Shown: piece by piece, positions 46,049 to 55,123 of the stretch
Position numbering within the stretch: the first letter of the stretch is position 1
Layout: every line of letters begins with the position of its first letter
Origin: an uncultured Roseburia sp.
Lineage (GTDB): Bacteria; Bacillota; Clostridia; Lachnospirales; Lachnospiraceae
Length of the DNA stretch: 64,000 nucleotides
Reading direction: 5' to 3'
NCBI GenBank assembly: GCA_947647505.1
Contig: CANSKO010000003.1
Span: 1-64,000 of the forward strand
Translations under genes and position numbers: made by a program
Notes under the pieces: model-generated
What the model saw: the letters and a program-made list of their open reading frames with translations, nothing else
What the model was told of the DNA's origin: nothing
Databases searched by the model: none

Positions 46049-46852
46049 ATGAATGTTATAATTCAAAATGATGTTGCATCCGCAACGTGTCAGACGCACG
46101 GGGCGGAACTGATATCGTATCGGACGGCCGAGGGAAAAGAATACATGTGGCAGAAGGACGCCGCATATTGGGCCAAATGCGCGCCGACGCTTTTTCCGTA
46201 TGTCGGACCCGTTTCATCTCCGGTTACGATTCGGGGCGCAGCATGCGGCGTCCCCCGTCATGGATTTGTAAAAGATGTGGAATTTGAAATTGAGGAAAAA
46301 GGAAGCGATTATGTTGTACTGAAAACGGCGGCGGACGCGGATACGCGCGCGATGTATCCCTATGCATTTTCGTTTACCGTTACATTTCGGCTGCGCGGCG
46401 CAGTTTTGGACGTCATATACGGCGTTTCGAATGCGGGCAAAGAGGAAATGCCGTTTTTGATTGGCGGACATCCGGGATTTTTCTGCCCGATGGAGGAAGG
46501 GGCGCAGTTTACAGATTATGTGATTCATTTTGAAGGCGGAGAAAGAGAAGATGTGCCGCTAAGCTATCCGTTATTTGATAACGACGCTATTTTCTTTGAA
46601 GATCTTAAGCAGAGGAGCATTACGCTTGTGCATAAGGATACGAAAAAGGGGCTGCGGTTTGCGTTTCCGGATTATCCGTCCGTGGCGTTCTGGACGCCGA
46701 TTGGAAAAGAAGCGCCGTTTCTCTGCATTGAGCCGTGGTGCGCCGGGACGCTTGAGCAGGTGCCGGATACCGAAATGACGGCGAAGAAATACGTACAGTA
46801 TCTTTCGGCGGGCGCATCCTGCGCATATCGGTTTTCCTTTGCGCCATGTTAG
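46049..46852 (+). CDS. Aldose 1-epimerase family protein (LacX/GalM-like)
   Basis: A 267-residue cytoplasmic protein of the galactose-mutarotase superfamily, in the shorter LacX-like branch. Conserved points are CGVPRHGFVKD (~67-77, first His), LIGGHPGFFCPM (~139-150, second His) and FLCIEPWCAGT (~230-240, catalytic-type Glu). It would interconvert alpha and beta anomers of a hexose or hexose phosphate. GATAGGAGG precedes the start. Its sugar is unknown; galactose freed from host glycans would fit the rest of the window. Confidence 0.88.
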   Translation: MNVIIQNDVASATCQTHGAELISYRTAEGKEYMWQKDAAYWAKCAPTLFPYVGPVSSPVTIRGAACGVPRHGFVKDVEFEIEEKGSDYVVLKTAADADTRAMYPYAFSFTVTFRLRGAVLDVIYGVSNAGKEEMPFLIGGHPGFFCPMEEGAQFTDYVIHFEGGEREDVPLSYPLFDNDAIFFEDLKQRSITLVHKDTKKGLRFAFPDYPSVAFWTPIGKEAPFLCIEPWCAGTLEQVPDTEMTAKKYVQYLSAGASCAYRFSFAPC

Positions 46853-46996
46853 CGGCTGTCCGGTTTTGGGACATGCGCTTACGCATCAGGCAGGAGGAAG
46901 GAAATTTGCAGATCTGGCGTATGGGAAGGGATTACAGAAGGAGAATTTGCCTATACTAACAATATATGGAGGAACAGGCGATTTTTGGAGGTGGCA

Positions 46997-48769
46997 ATGG
47001 ATATATTTGGCATATTGACAATGGCCGGTGGGCTGGCGATGTTTTTATATGGAATGAGCGTGATGGGCGGCGGGCTGGAAAAAGTTTCCGGCGGTAGACT
47101 GGAGCAGCTTTTGGAGAAGCTGACGTCGAATCCGCTTAAGGCCGTGCTGCTTGGCGCGGGCGTTACGGCGGTGATTCAGTCGTCTTCCGCAACAACCGTA
47201 ATGGTCGTGGGATTTGTTAATTCCGGCATTATGAAGCTTTCACAGGCGATTGGCATTATTATGGGCGCCAATATCGGAACGACGGTGACGTCCTGGATTT
47301 TAAGCCTTGCCGGGATTGAAGGGGAAAGCATATGGATTCGGCTTTTGAAGCCGTCGTCGTTTTCTCCGGTACTGGCCTGCATCGGCATTGTTTTGTATAT
47401 GTCCGGAAAGAACAATCGGAAAAAGGACGCGGGAGAAATCCTGCTGGGATTTGCCATTCTGATGTTTGGCATGGAAACGATGAGCGGCGCAGTAAAGCCG
47501 CTGGCGAACGTACCGGAGTTTACAGGGATTCTCACGATGTTTCGCAATCCTTTGGCGGGCGTGCTGGCTGGCGCCGTGCTGACGGCGGTGATCCAGTCGT
47601 CTTCCGCGTCCGTCGGTATTTTACAGGCCCTTTCCGTAACAGGGGCGTTTACGTATGCATCCGTTATTCCCATTATTATGGGGCAGAATATTGGCACCTG
47701 CGTAACGGCGATGCTTTCCGCGATCGGCGCGAATAAGAGCGCGCGGCGGACGGCGTTTGTGCATCTGTATTTTAACGTGATCGGCGCGGCAGTCTTTATG
47801 CTGCTGTATTTCAGCTTAAATGCGCTGATTGGATTTTCGTTTTCCGGCCTGACGGTCGGCGCGCCGGGGATTGCGCTGATTCACAGCGTGTTTAATATAT
47901 TTACGACGCTGATCCTGCTGCCGTTTACCCGCGTTCTCGAAAAAATGGCATATCTTACGATTCCGGCTTCCGAGGAGGAAAAGCAGCCGGTGGAGGACAT
48001 GGAATTTCAGATTCTGGACGATCGTTTTTTGCAGACGCCGGGATTTGCGATTGAGCAGTGCAGAAGCCTGGCAAACCGAATGGCGGAATTGTCGAAGGAA
48101 TGCTTTTTAAAAGCAATGGGGTCCGTGCAGGCGTATACGGATCAGGCGTTGGACGACGTCATTGCGCTGGAAAACCGCATTGACGTCTATCAGGATAAGC
48201 TAAGCCGCTACCTTACCCGGTTAAATGGGGCAAATCTGGCTTATAACGACAGCCAGAACGTGTCTACGCTGCTGCATTGCATCACGGATCTGGAACGTAT
48301 TTCCGATCATGCGGTCAACGTTGCAGAGGCGGCGCAGCAGATGCAGAAAAAGAAGCTGTCTTTTTCCAAAAAGGCAACGGAGGAAATGGCAGTTTACAGC
48401 AGCGCCGTGGAAGAAATACTGGAGCGGGCCGTTGGCGCGTTCGTGCATGGCAGCGAACGGCAGGCGCTTGGCGTGGAGCCGCTGGAAGAAGTGATCGACG
48501 AGCTGAATAAAAATGTGAAAAAACGGCATATCAAACGGCTGCGCAAAGGCAAATGCACGATAGAGCTGGGGCTTTTGCTGTCGGATCTGGCGACGAATTA
48601 TGAAAGGGTGGCAGATCACTGCTCCAACATTGCCGTCTGTCTGATTCAGGAGCAGGACGCGCATCTGGAGGCGCACAGCTATATCAATCATCTGAGGGAG
48701 GGAGACCTCTCGTTTGAACGGCAGGTGGAGATTTTGCAGGGGACATACAGTCTGCCCAAAAGCAAGTAG
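46997..48769 (+). CDS. Na+/phosphate cotransporter family protein with PhoU-like domain
   Basis: A 590-residue membrane protein; the ATG at 46997 behind GGAGGTGG is preferred over the TTG at 46985. It has the inverted duplicated Na/Pi-cotransporter repeats with the hallmark QSSSATTVMVVGF (~57) and QSSSASVGILQAL (~200), about eight membrane helices over residues 1-310, and a C-terminal PhoU-like helical domain (~350-580). NptA-type proteins import phosphate with sodium, and the PhoU part is thought to regulate it. It stands as a single gene with no pst or pho genes adjacent. Confidence 0.93.
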   Translation: MDIFGILTMAGGLAMFLYGMSVMGGGLEKVSGGRLEQLLEKLTSNPLKAVLLGAGVTAVIQSSSATTVMVVGFVNSGIMKLSQAIGIIMGANIGTTVTSWILSLAGIEGESIWIRLLKPSSFSPVLACIGIVLYMSGKNNRKKDAGEILLGFAILMFGMETMSGAVKPLANVPEFTGILTMFRNPLAGVLAGAVLTAVIQSSSASVGILQALSVTGAFTYASVIPIIMGQNIGTCVTAMLSAIGANKSARRTAFVHLYFNVIGAAVFMLLYFSLNALIGFSFSGLTVGAPGIALIHSVFNIFTTLILLPFTRVLEKMAYLTIPASEEEKQPVEDMEFQILDDRFLQTPGFAIEQCRSLANRMAELSKECFLKAMGSVQAYTDQALDDVIALENRIDVYQDKLSRYLTRLNGANLAYNDSQNVSTLLHCITDLERISDHAVNVAEAAQQMQKKKLSFSKKATEEMAVYSSAVEEILERAVGAFVHGSERQALGVEPLEEVIDELNKNVKKRHIKRLRKGKCTIELGLLLSDLATNYERVADHCSNIAVCLIQEQDAHLEAHSYINHLREGDLSFERQVEILQGTYSLPKSK

Positions 48770-48838
48770 GCCGTACGGCCGCATGCCGGCAGAAGAGACT
48801 GCATATATCATATATATAATAGGAAAGGAGATTTCAGA

Positions 48839-49264
48839 ATGGCTTTTTTTGAAAAATTAGGAGATACGATTGTAAGCGTGGGCAAGGATGTGACGCAGAA
48901 AGCGAAAGACGTATCGGGGATTGCGAAGCTGCGTCTGGATATCAAATCGAAGGAGGATTTTATCAGGGAGCAGTATCAGGAGATCGGCAGGGCGTATTTT
49001 GAAGCCCACAGAGGCGAAGCCGTCCAGGAACAGGCGCAGTTTGACCGGATCGAGGAGGCGATGGAGGCCGTTGCGCAGATGGAGCAGAAGATTCTGGAGC
49101 TGAAAAAGGTAAGAGTTTGTCAGGAATGCGGCGCAGAAGCGGCGGATACGGCGGATTTTTGCAGCGTCTGTGGCGCGCGGCTTGTGATTGTCGCAGAAGA
49201 TGCGTTCTATGAAGAAGCGGATACAAAAGAGCAGAAGAAGGAAGACGACATACAGATTCCCTGA
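48839..49264 (+). CDS. Small coiled-coil zinc-ribbon protein
   Basis: A 141-residue soluble protein: a short N-terminal helix, a coiled-coil stretch (~30-90, FIREQYQEIGRAYFEAHRGE...AVAQMEQKILELKK), then a zinc ribbon CQECGAEAADTADFCSVCG (~95-113) and an acidic tail. GGAAAGGAG precedes the start. The family is common in Clostridia next to housekeeping genes but has no known role. It lies 30 bp before metG and may be co-transcribed with it. Confidence 0.85.
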   Translation: MAFFEKLGDTIVSVGKDVTQKAKDVSGIAKLRLDIKSKEDFIREQYQEIGRAYFEAHRGEAVQEQAQFDRIEEAMEAVAQMEQKILELKKVRVCQECGAEAADTADFCSVCGARLVIVAEDAFYEEADTKEQKKEDDIQIP

Positions 49265-49294
49265 CGGATGCAAGGCAGGCAAAAGGAGGAAGCA

Positions 49295-51259
49295 ATGAGC
49301 AGCAAAGGAAAATTTTATATGACGACGGCGATCGCCTATACGTCCGGCAAGCCGCACATTGGCAATACGTACGAGATTGTGCTTGCGGATGCGATTGCGC
49401 GTTTCAAACGGCAGCAGGGATATGACGTATATTTTCAGACCGGTACGGACGAGCATGGACAGAAAATTCAGGAAAAAGCGGAAGCGGCAGGGATTACGCC
49501 CAAAGAACACGTCGATCGTATTGCGGGCGAAGTAAAGCGGATCTGGGATTTGATGAATACGTCGTACGACGGCTTTGTCCGCACGACGGATGCAGACCAT
49601 GAGAAGCAGGTGCAGAAGATTTTTAAAAAACTGTACAATCAGGGAGATATTTACAAAGGGTCCTACGAAGGGCTTTACTGCACGCCCTGCGAATCGTTCT
49701 GGACGCAGTCGCAGCTTGTGGATGGAAAATGCCCGGACTGCGGACGCGAGGTAACGCCGGCGAAGGAAGAGGCATACTTCTTTCAGATGAGCAAATATGC
49801 GGACAGGCTGATTGCGCATATCAATGCGCATCCCGAATTTATTCAGCCCGTTTCCCGCAAAAATGAGATGATGAATAACTTTCTGCTGCCGGGCTTACAG
49901 GACCTGTGCGTGTCCAGGACGTCATTTCGCTGGGGAATCCCGGTGGATTTTGATCCGAAGCACGTTGTATACGTGTGGCTGGACGCGCTGACAAACTATA
50001 TTACGAAAATCGGTTATGACGCAGATGGAAACTCAGCGGAGCAGTTTGGGAAGAACTGGCCGGCCGATCTGCATCTGATTGGAAAAGATATCATTCGATT
50101 CCATACGATTTACTGGCCGATTTTTCTGATGGCGCTCGATCTTCCGCTGCCAAAACAGATTTTCGGGCATCCCTGGCTTTTGCAGGGCGATGGAAAAATG
50201 AGCAAGTCGAAAGGCAACGTCCTGTACGCAGATGAGCTGGCAGAGTTTTTCGGCGTAGACGCGGTGCGTTATTTCGTGCTGCATGAAATGCCGTTTGACA
50301 ACGACGGCGTCATTACCTGGGAGCTGATGGTTGAGCGGATGAATGCGGATCTTGCCAATACGCTTGGAAATCTTGTCAATCGCACCATTTCTATGAGCAA
50401 TAAATATTTTGACGGCGTTGTAGAGGACGGCGGCGCGCCGGAGGCGGTGGATGAAGACTTAAAAGCAGTTGTAACGAAAACGGCGGCTTTGGTGGAGGCC
50501 AAAATGGAAGAGCTTCGCGTTGCGGACGCTATGACGGAGATTTTTCACCTGTTTAAACGCTGCAACAAATATATCGACGAGACGACGCCGTGGATTCTTG
50601 CCAAAGACGAAGCGACGCAGCCAAGACTTAAGACGGTGTTGTATCATCTGGTGGACAGCATCTGCATCGGCGCGTCCCTGCTTAAGAGCTTTATGCCGCA
50701 GACGGCCGAAAACATACTGGCGCAGATGCATGCGAAAGAGATTCCCTTTGAAGAGCTGCATCGGTTTGGACATTATGAAAACGGCGGCAGGGTGACAGAG
50801 CATCCTGAAATTCTGTTTGCAAGGTTAGATCTTGACGAAGTTCTGAAAAAAGCAGAAGCGCGATATCCGTCTGCGCCGGAGGAAGGAACCGGGGAAGCGC
50901 AGGAAGAAACGGGAATCGACATAGAGCCAAAAGCGGAAATTTCGTTTGACGATTTTATGAAAATGCAGTTTCAGGTCGGTGAGATCATCGCATGCAAAGC
51001 CGTGGAGAAATCCAAAAAGCTGCTCTGTTCTCAGGTGAAGATCGGAAGCCAGGTAAAGCAGATTGTCTCCGGCATTCGCAAACACTATACGCCGGAGGAA
51101 ATGGTTGGCAAAAAGGTCATGGTTCTTGTGAACTTAAAGCCCGCAAAGCTGGCCGGCGTGCTGTCGGAAGGGATGCTTCTGTGCGCGGAAGATGAAAACG
51201 GAACGCTTGCGCTTCTTGTGCCGGAGAAGGAGATGCCGTCCGGAGCGGAGATCTGTTAA
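49295..51259 (+). CDS. metG: Methionine-tRNA ligase
   Basis: A 654-residue class I aminoacyl-tRNA synthetase; start at 49295 with AAAGGAGG. HIGN (~20) serves as the HIGH motif and KMSKSKGNV (~300) as KMSKS. A zinc-binding knuckle CTPCESFWTQ...CPDC (~127-147) is present in the connective domain. The anticodon-binding helical domain follows, and the C-terminal ~110 residues are a tRNA-binding OB-fold (FMKMQFQVGEIIACKAVEKSKKLLCSQVKIG) that also dimerises. No T-box leader is visible; upstream spacing is short. Confidence 0.97.
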   Translation: MSSKGKFYMTTAIAYTSGKPHIGNTYEIVLADAIARFKRQQGYDVYFQTGTDEHGQKIQEKAEAAGITPKEHVDRIAGEVKRIWDLMNTSYDGFVRTTDADHEKQVQKIFKKLYNQGDIYKGSYEGLYCTPCESFWTQSQLVDGKCPDCGREVTPAKEEAYFFQMSKYADRLIAHINAHPEFIQPVSRKNEMMNNFLLPGLQDLCVSRTSFRWGIPVDFDPKHVVYVWLDALTNYITKIGYDADGNSAEQFGKNWPADLHLIGKDIIRFHTIYWPIFLMALDLPLPKQIFGHPWLLQGDGKMSKSKGNVLYADELAEFFGVDAVRYFVLHEMPFDNDGVITWELMVERMNADLANTLGNLVNRTISMSNKYFDGVVEDGGAPEAVDEDLKAVVTKTAALVEAKMEELRVADAMTEIFHLFKRCNKYIDETTPWILAKDEATQPRLKTVLYHLVDSICIGASLLKSFMPQTAENILAQMHAKEIPFEELHRFGHYENGGRVTEHPEILFARLDLDEVLKKAEARYPSAPEEGTGEAQEETGIDIEPKAEISFDDFMKMQFQVGEIIACKAVEKSKKLLCSQVKIGSQVKQIVSGIRKHYTPEEMVGKKVMVLVNLKPAKLAGVLSEGMLLCAEDENGTLALLVPEKEMPSGAEIC

Positions 51260-51270
51260 GAAGAAATGGG

Positions 51271-51540
51271 ATGCTTTACATGGGAAAAAGTATGTTTACG
51301 ATAAAAGGCAATCTATGCTCCGAAAGAGTAAGGCTGGGAAGAGCATTGCAAAAACCGCCGATCACGCAAGAGGAGCTTGCGAAGAAAATACAGTTTATGG
51401 GCATGGAAGACATGACGGCTCTGATTATTTCCAGAATTGAAAAAAATCAACGCCATGTATGCGATGCGGAGCTTCTTTATCTTGCAAGAGCGCTGCATGT
51501 CACGATGGACTGGTTAGTTGGCGAAAGTGACGTTAGATAA
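51271..51540 (+). CDS. Small XRE-family HTH protein
   Basis: An 89-residue protein consisting of one Cro/C1-type helix-turn-helix: RVRLGRALQKPPITQEELAKKIQFMGMEDMTALIISRIEKNQRHVCDAELLYLARALHVTMDWLVG. It begins 12 bp after metG; an alternative start is the ATG at 51280. No other domain for ligand binding. Target unknown; it may regulate itself or metG neighbours. Confidence 0.82.
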   Translation: MLYMGKSMFTIKGNLCSERVRLGRALQKPPITQEELAKKIQFMGMEDMTALIISRIEKNQRHVCDAELLYLARALHVTMDWLVGESDVR

Positions 51541-51588
51541 GAATCATTTTTAAAAATCTTTTCCGTGTATTGCAGGAAAGCAAAGACC

Positions 51589-51630
51589 AAATCCCCCGGC
51601 CGTGGTGCAACGGTCGGGGGATTTGTTTTC
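51589..51630 (+). terminator. Rho-independent terminator
   Basis: AAATCCCCC and GGGGGATTT (51589-51597, 51616-51624) enclose further GC pairs (GGCCG/CGGTC), followed by GTTTTCGTTT. It separates the metG operon from the convergent ABC permease genes. Confidence 0.85.
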
Positions 51631-51660
51631 GTTTATACGGGCAGAGCGCCGGATTAGACG

Positions 51661-52836
51661 TTATGCTTTTTTTCCTGCGCTTTTATATTTTGAGATGGCA
51701 AGCGCAACGGAGAACATGGCAAAGCTGTAGAGCGCCAGTATGCCGATATGCTTTCCGTACGCGTGCAGCGTAAACGCCTCTTTGCCAAACCCGGAGATCA
51801 GGTCATTGTTTTTGACGTACCAGTAGAGCGGCAGATATTTGGAAAAGGCCAGCACCTGTTGGCCCAGGATCTGCTGTGGAATAAAAATGCCGCACAGAAA
51901 GCTCATGCCAAGCGTTACAATATTGTTTATCATGTTGATGGCGTTGCCCGAAGGCGAAAAACAGCCGATGATAAGCGAGATGGAGACGCCGACCGGCAGC
52001 AGCAGAAAGCTGTTTGCAATGCACAAAAGTCCACGTTCTGAAAATACGGCCGGGCCATATAAGACGCGGGACGTCAGGATAAACAAAATCCAGACAAGGA
52101 GGCAGTAAAGCGCGCTGCCCAAAGCAATTTGCAGGTTGCGTCCAAGCAGGCTTGCAGAGGAGCAGGAGGTCCGCCGCGCCAGATTTTCTTCCTGAAAAAT
52201 AGTCAGAATGGGCGTCAGGCCCGTTAAGATCATGCTGATGATAATATAGGCCAGAAACTGGTAGAAATAAAACACGGACGTCAGCGTGGAATCGGCGGGA
52301 CGGTCTGTTTCAGATTCCAGTATCTGCACCTGATTGGACGCGCTGGCAAGCGTTTCGGCGGTCATGGAGCATGCGTCATCCAGAGAAAGGCCTCCGGCAA
52401 GACAGAGCCGGAGCGCTTTTAAGTAGGAATTGATCTGTTCGTCTACAAACGCGCTGCTAAAGACGCCCGGAATCTGGACCGTTTCATATAAATGCTCTTC
52501 TTCCTGATCGGACAGCCGTTCTTCAAATCCGTCCGGCAGAATCAGCGCATAGTCAAGGGTGCGGTAAAACAGGCCGTCGAGCAGCGCTTCCCTGTCGTGC
52601 GTAAGCGGCGTAAGCGTATGCAGCGTGCTTAAGTAGTCGCAGAGGGCTTTGGACGCGCCAGAGCCGTCCTCGTCGATCACGCCAACCGTAAGCGAGACGG
52701 TTTGAAACGAAGCCGTTTCGTCCTCGATATTAAATTTTGTGGCGGCAACGGCAATGGAACAGAAAATAACAAAGTAGAGCAGGTTGACCGGCAGAAATTT
52801 TCTGGCGGACCGCAAAAACGCTTTAAAGACTTGCAT
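51661..52836 (-). CDS. ABC-2 type exporter permease (second)
   Basis: A 391-residue membrane protein with one N-terminal helix, a large extracellular domain (~35-190) and about five C-terminal helices (from FYFYQFLAYIIISMILTGL). This is the YhgE/ABC-2 (ABC2_membrane_3) layout. AAGGAGG lies before the start, inside the end of the upstream permease gene, which it overlaps by 14 bases. It would pair with the homologous permease and the ATPase as a heterodimeric exporter of unknown substrate. Confidence 0.9.
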   Translation of the reverse strand: MQVFKAFLRSARKFLPVNLLYFVIFCSIAVAATKFNIEDETASFQTVSLTVGVIDEDGSGASKALCDYLSTLHTLTPLTHDREALLDGLFYRTLDYALILPDGFEERLSDQEEEHLYETVQIPGVFSSAFVDEQINSYLKALRLCLAGGLSLDDACSMTAETLASASNQVQILESETDRPADSTLTSVFYFYQFLAYIIISMILTGLTPILTIFQEENLARRTSCSSASLLGRNLQIALGSALYCLLVWILFILTSRVLYGPAVFSERGLLCIANSFLLLPVGVSISLIIGCFSPSGNAINMINNIVTLGMSFLCGIFIPQQILGQQVLAFSKYLPLYWYVKNNDLISGFGKEAFTLHAYGKHIGILALYSFAMFSVALAISKYKSAGKKA

Positions 52837-53986
52837 AAGTTTTCCTCCTTATCAGCAGGCAGCCGGAAACGGCAAACAGGATAGCGATCAGCAGCAGCGT
52901 AAACAGGTTTGAGCCGTATCTTGCGGATACGCCATAGATGTTTAACGTCAGAAAGCTGTCGGAAATTAAAACGGCAGGGTTGATGTCGTTTATGAGCGGA
53001 CAGAAATCCTCGATCAGCATACGCATATTGTCAATCATAAGCCCGCTTAAAAAACAGAAGAGCAGCGAGACAGAGACCATAATGCCGCTTTTTGCGGCTT
53101 CGCTGACGCGGCCGATGCTGCCGATGAAAAAGCCAAAGCAAACGCCGAGAATGCATCCGATGAAAGCAGTCAGAAGGATCATAGGCAAGGATGTGCCAAA
53201 GTCTGCTTTTATCACATAAACGAGATACGCTACGTTTACGGCCACGCAGAAAAACTGTGATAACAGGCAGGAGAGCAGCTGCGCTCCGACCGAGAGGAAT
53301 TTGCTGTTTGGAGAGACGCATTTTCTGGCGCCAAGCGCAGAAAGGTTTGCCTGATGATGCATGGCGACGTAGGAGCCGGCAAAGGAAGTAAACAGACATG
53401 CCATTGCGATCAGGTTAAAATAATATTGTATTACAAAGTCCATATTGCCGGGCGTAAGGGAGAGCGCCGTTCCATACGAGGCGTCGGACTGCGTCAGGGA
53501 AATAAGCTCCGGCAGCTTTTCCGGCGACGTTTGCGCAATCCTCGTAAGAATGTCTGCGTTTGTATGGTACTGGCGTACAATCGTTTCCAGAATGCTCTGC
53601 TCGAGAGCAAGCGTCGCAGCCGCGTCATTTTCGTTAGGCGCGCAGTGCAGCGTAACGTCTTCTCCGACGCGAAAAATGCCGCGTACGGAATCTTCCTTCA
53701 GAAGCGATGCGGCTTCCTCCCAGTCGGCATACGTCGGCTTTAAAAGAGGCGTATCCTCATCCTGACTTAACGTGTCTAAAACCGTCTGAAACGCTTCGTT
53801 TTTCTGGTCTGATTCCAGACAGACGGCGACGGGAATGGTGTGAAAGCTTTCGGTTGCGCGATTCAGATTGCCGAGGGCGAGATGAAACATCGTTCCTAAA
53901 AGCATGGGGAACAATAAGACCCAGAACAATTCTTCTTTCTGCCGCAGCACGCGGATCAGTTCATACTTAAATTCATGTAAAAACAT
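52823..53986 (-). CDS. ABC-2 type exporter permease (first)
   Basis: A 387-residue paralogue of the downstream permease: N-terminal helix (FWVLLFPMLLGTMFHLALG), extracellular domain to ~210, then about five helices. I choose the ATG at 53986 behind AGGAGGG over the longer ORF. The Ala/Gln-rich outer domain and MHHQANLSALGARKC loop match the YhgE-like exporters. It starts 13 bp after the ATPase stop, so all three genes form one operon. Confidence 0.9.
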   Translation of the reverse strand: MFLHEFKYELIRVLRQKEELFWVLLFPMLLGTMFHLALGNLNRATESFHTIPVAVCLESDQKNEAFQTVLDTLSQDEDTPLLKPTYADWEEAASLLKEDSVRGIFRVGEDVTLHCAPNENDAAATLALEQSILETIVRQYHTNADILTRIAQTSPEKLPELISLTQSDASYGTALSLTPGNMDFVIQYYFNLIAMACLFTSFAGSYVAMHHQANLSALGARKCVSPNSKFLSVGAQLLSCLLSQFFCVAVNVAYLVYVIKADFGTSLPMILLTAFIGCILGVCFGFFIGSIGRVSEAAKSGIMVSVSLLFCFLSGLMIDNMRMLIEDFCPLINDINPAVLISDSFLTLNIYGVSARYGSNLFTLLLIAILFAVSGCLLIRRKTYASL

Positions 53987-53999
53987 GTCGGCCCTCCTT

Positions 54000-54947
54000 T
54001 TATGCATGATCGCGAAGTTCTTTGCCGGTCATTTCCAGGAACACGTCGTTTAACGTTGGAAGCTCAGAATAAACCCGGTCAAACGAAAGGCCCTGCCGCT
54101 GTAAGTATTCCAATATATGCACCAGATTGTGTCTGCCTCCGGAGCACTGGATATTCAACTGGCCGTCCGCGTAGCTGACATGCAATATGTGAGGAAGCAG
54201 ACGTATGTCTTCCAGATGCGTTTCGGAAAGCATGGGAACCTCAATTTTGATTTTTTCGCTTTTTTTAATCATCTGTTTTAATTCGTCGGCGGAGCCTGCG
54301 GCAATGTTTTTGCCGCCGTCCATGATGGCGATCCGCGTGCAGATCTGTTCCACCTCTTCCATGTAATGGGACGTATAGATGATGGTGGCGCCTTTTTTAT
54401 TCAGATCCACGATGCCCTCCAGTATTTTATTCCGGCTTTGCGGATCGACGGCGACGGTTGGCTCGTCTAAGATGATGAGCTTCGGCTTATGCGCAATGCC
54501 GCATGCGATATTTAAGCGGCGCAGCAGACCGCCGGAAAGCTTTTTGGGGTAAAATTTTCGAAACGGCTCCAGCTCGACAAAGGCAAGCGCCTCTTCGACG
54601 TATTTTTTCCGAAGCTGCTTCTCTTTTACATATAGCCCACAAAAGTAGTCGATGTTTTCATAGACGGTCAGCGTGTTGAAAACAGCGACGTTTTGCATGA
54701 CGATTCCGATCTGGCGTTTTAAATCATAGCTGTCGGGACGCATGGTTTTGCCGAAGACTTCAATGGTTCCCTTGTCAAAGGAGAGCAGGGAAAGTATGCA
54801 GTTGATTGTTGTCGTCTTGCCGGAGCCGTTGGGTCCGAGAAGGCCGAAGATCTCTCCTTCACGAATTTCAATGTTAAAGTGGTCTATGGCGATCAGGTCT
54901 TTGTAACGTTTTACAAGGTTTTCAATTTTAATGACTGGCGTTTGCAT
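54000..54947 (-). CDS. ABC exporter ATP-binding protein
   Basis: A 315-residue ATPase with Walker A GPNGSGKTT (~38), signature LSGGLLRRLNIACG (~140), Walker B LIILDEP and switch His in IYTSHYMEEVEQ. The C-terminal ~90 residues are the DUF4162-like regulatory extension common in drug and bacteriocin exporters. First gene of a three-gene exporter operon divergent from a two-component system, which likely controls it. Confidence 0.95.
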   Translation of the reverse strand: MQTPVIKIENLVKRYKDLIAIDHFNIEIREGEIFGLLGPNGSGKTTTINCILSLLSFDKGTIEVFGKTMRPDSYDLKRQIGIVMQNVAVFNTLTVYENIDYFCGLYVKEKQLRKKYVEEALAFVELEPFRKFYPKKLSGGLLRRLNIACGIAHKPKLIILDEPTVAVDPQSRNKILEGIVDLNKKGATIIYTSHYMEEVEQICTRIAIMDGGKNIAAGSADELKQMIKKSEKIKIEVPMLSETHLEDIRLLPHILHVSYADGQLNIQCSGGRHNLVHILEYLQRQGLSFDRVYSELPTLNDVFLEMTGKELRDHA

Positions 54948-55050
54948 AGGCGCTTCCTTTCTTTTTGTATTCTGCTCCTACTATATAGAATCTGACAGGA
55001 AAAGAGAAGTGAACGGAATCATAAAAAAATGTGATAATTGTCATTTGCCC

Positions 55051-55078
55051 TTGTAAATAAACGGCAATCTTCTATAAT
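55051..55078 (+). promoter_or_regulatory. Promoter for the two-component system
   Basis: TTGTAA-16-TATAAT, 45 bp before the kinase start. The 176-bp region to the divergent ABC operon must hold the second promoter and any response-regulator site, which I could not define. Confidence 0.6.
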
Positions 55079-55123
55079 AGAATATTGAATGGAACATCCG
55101 GTAAGCCGCGAAGGAGGAATTTT

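Noticed and set aside
46853-46996. Regulatory RNA or riboswitch upstream of the phosphate transporter
   Set aside because: No conserved aptamer pattern or terminator/antiterminator pair could be found in the 144 bases.
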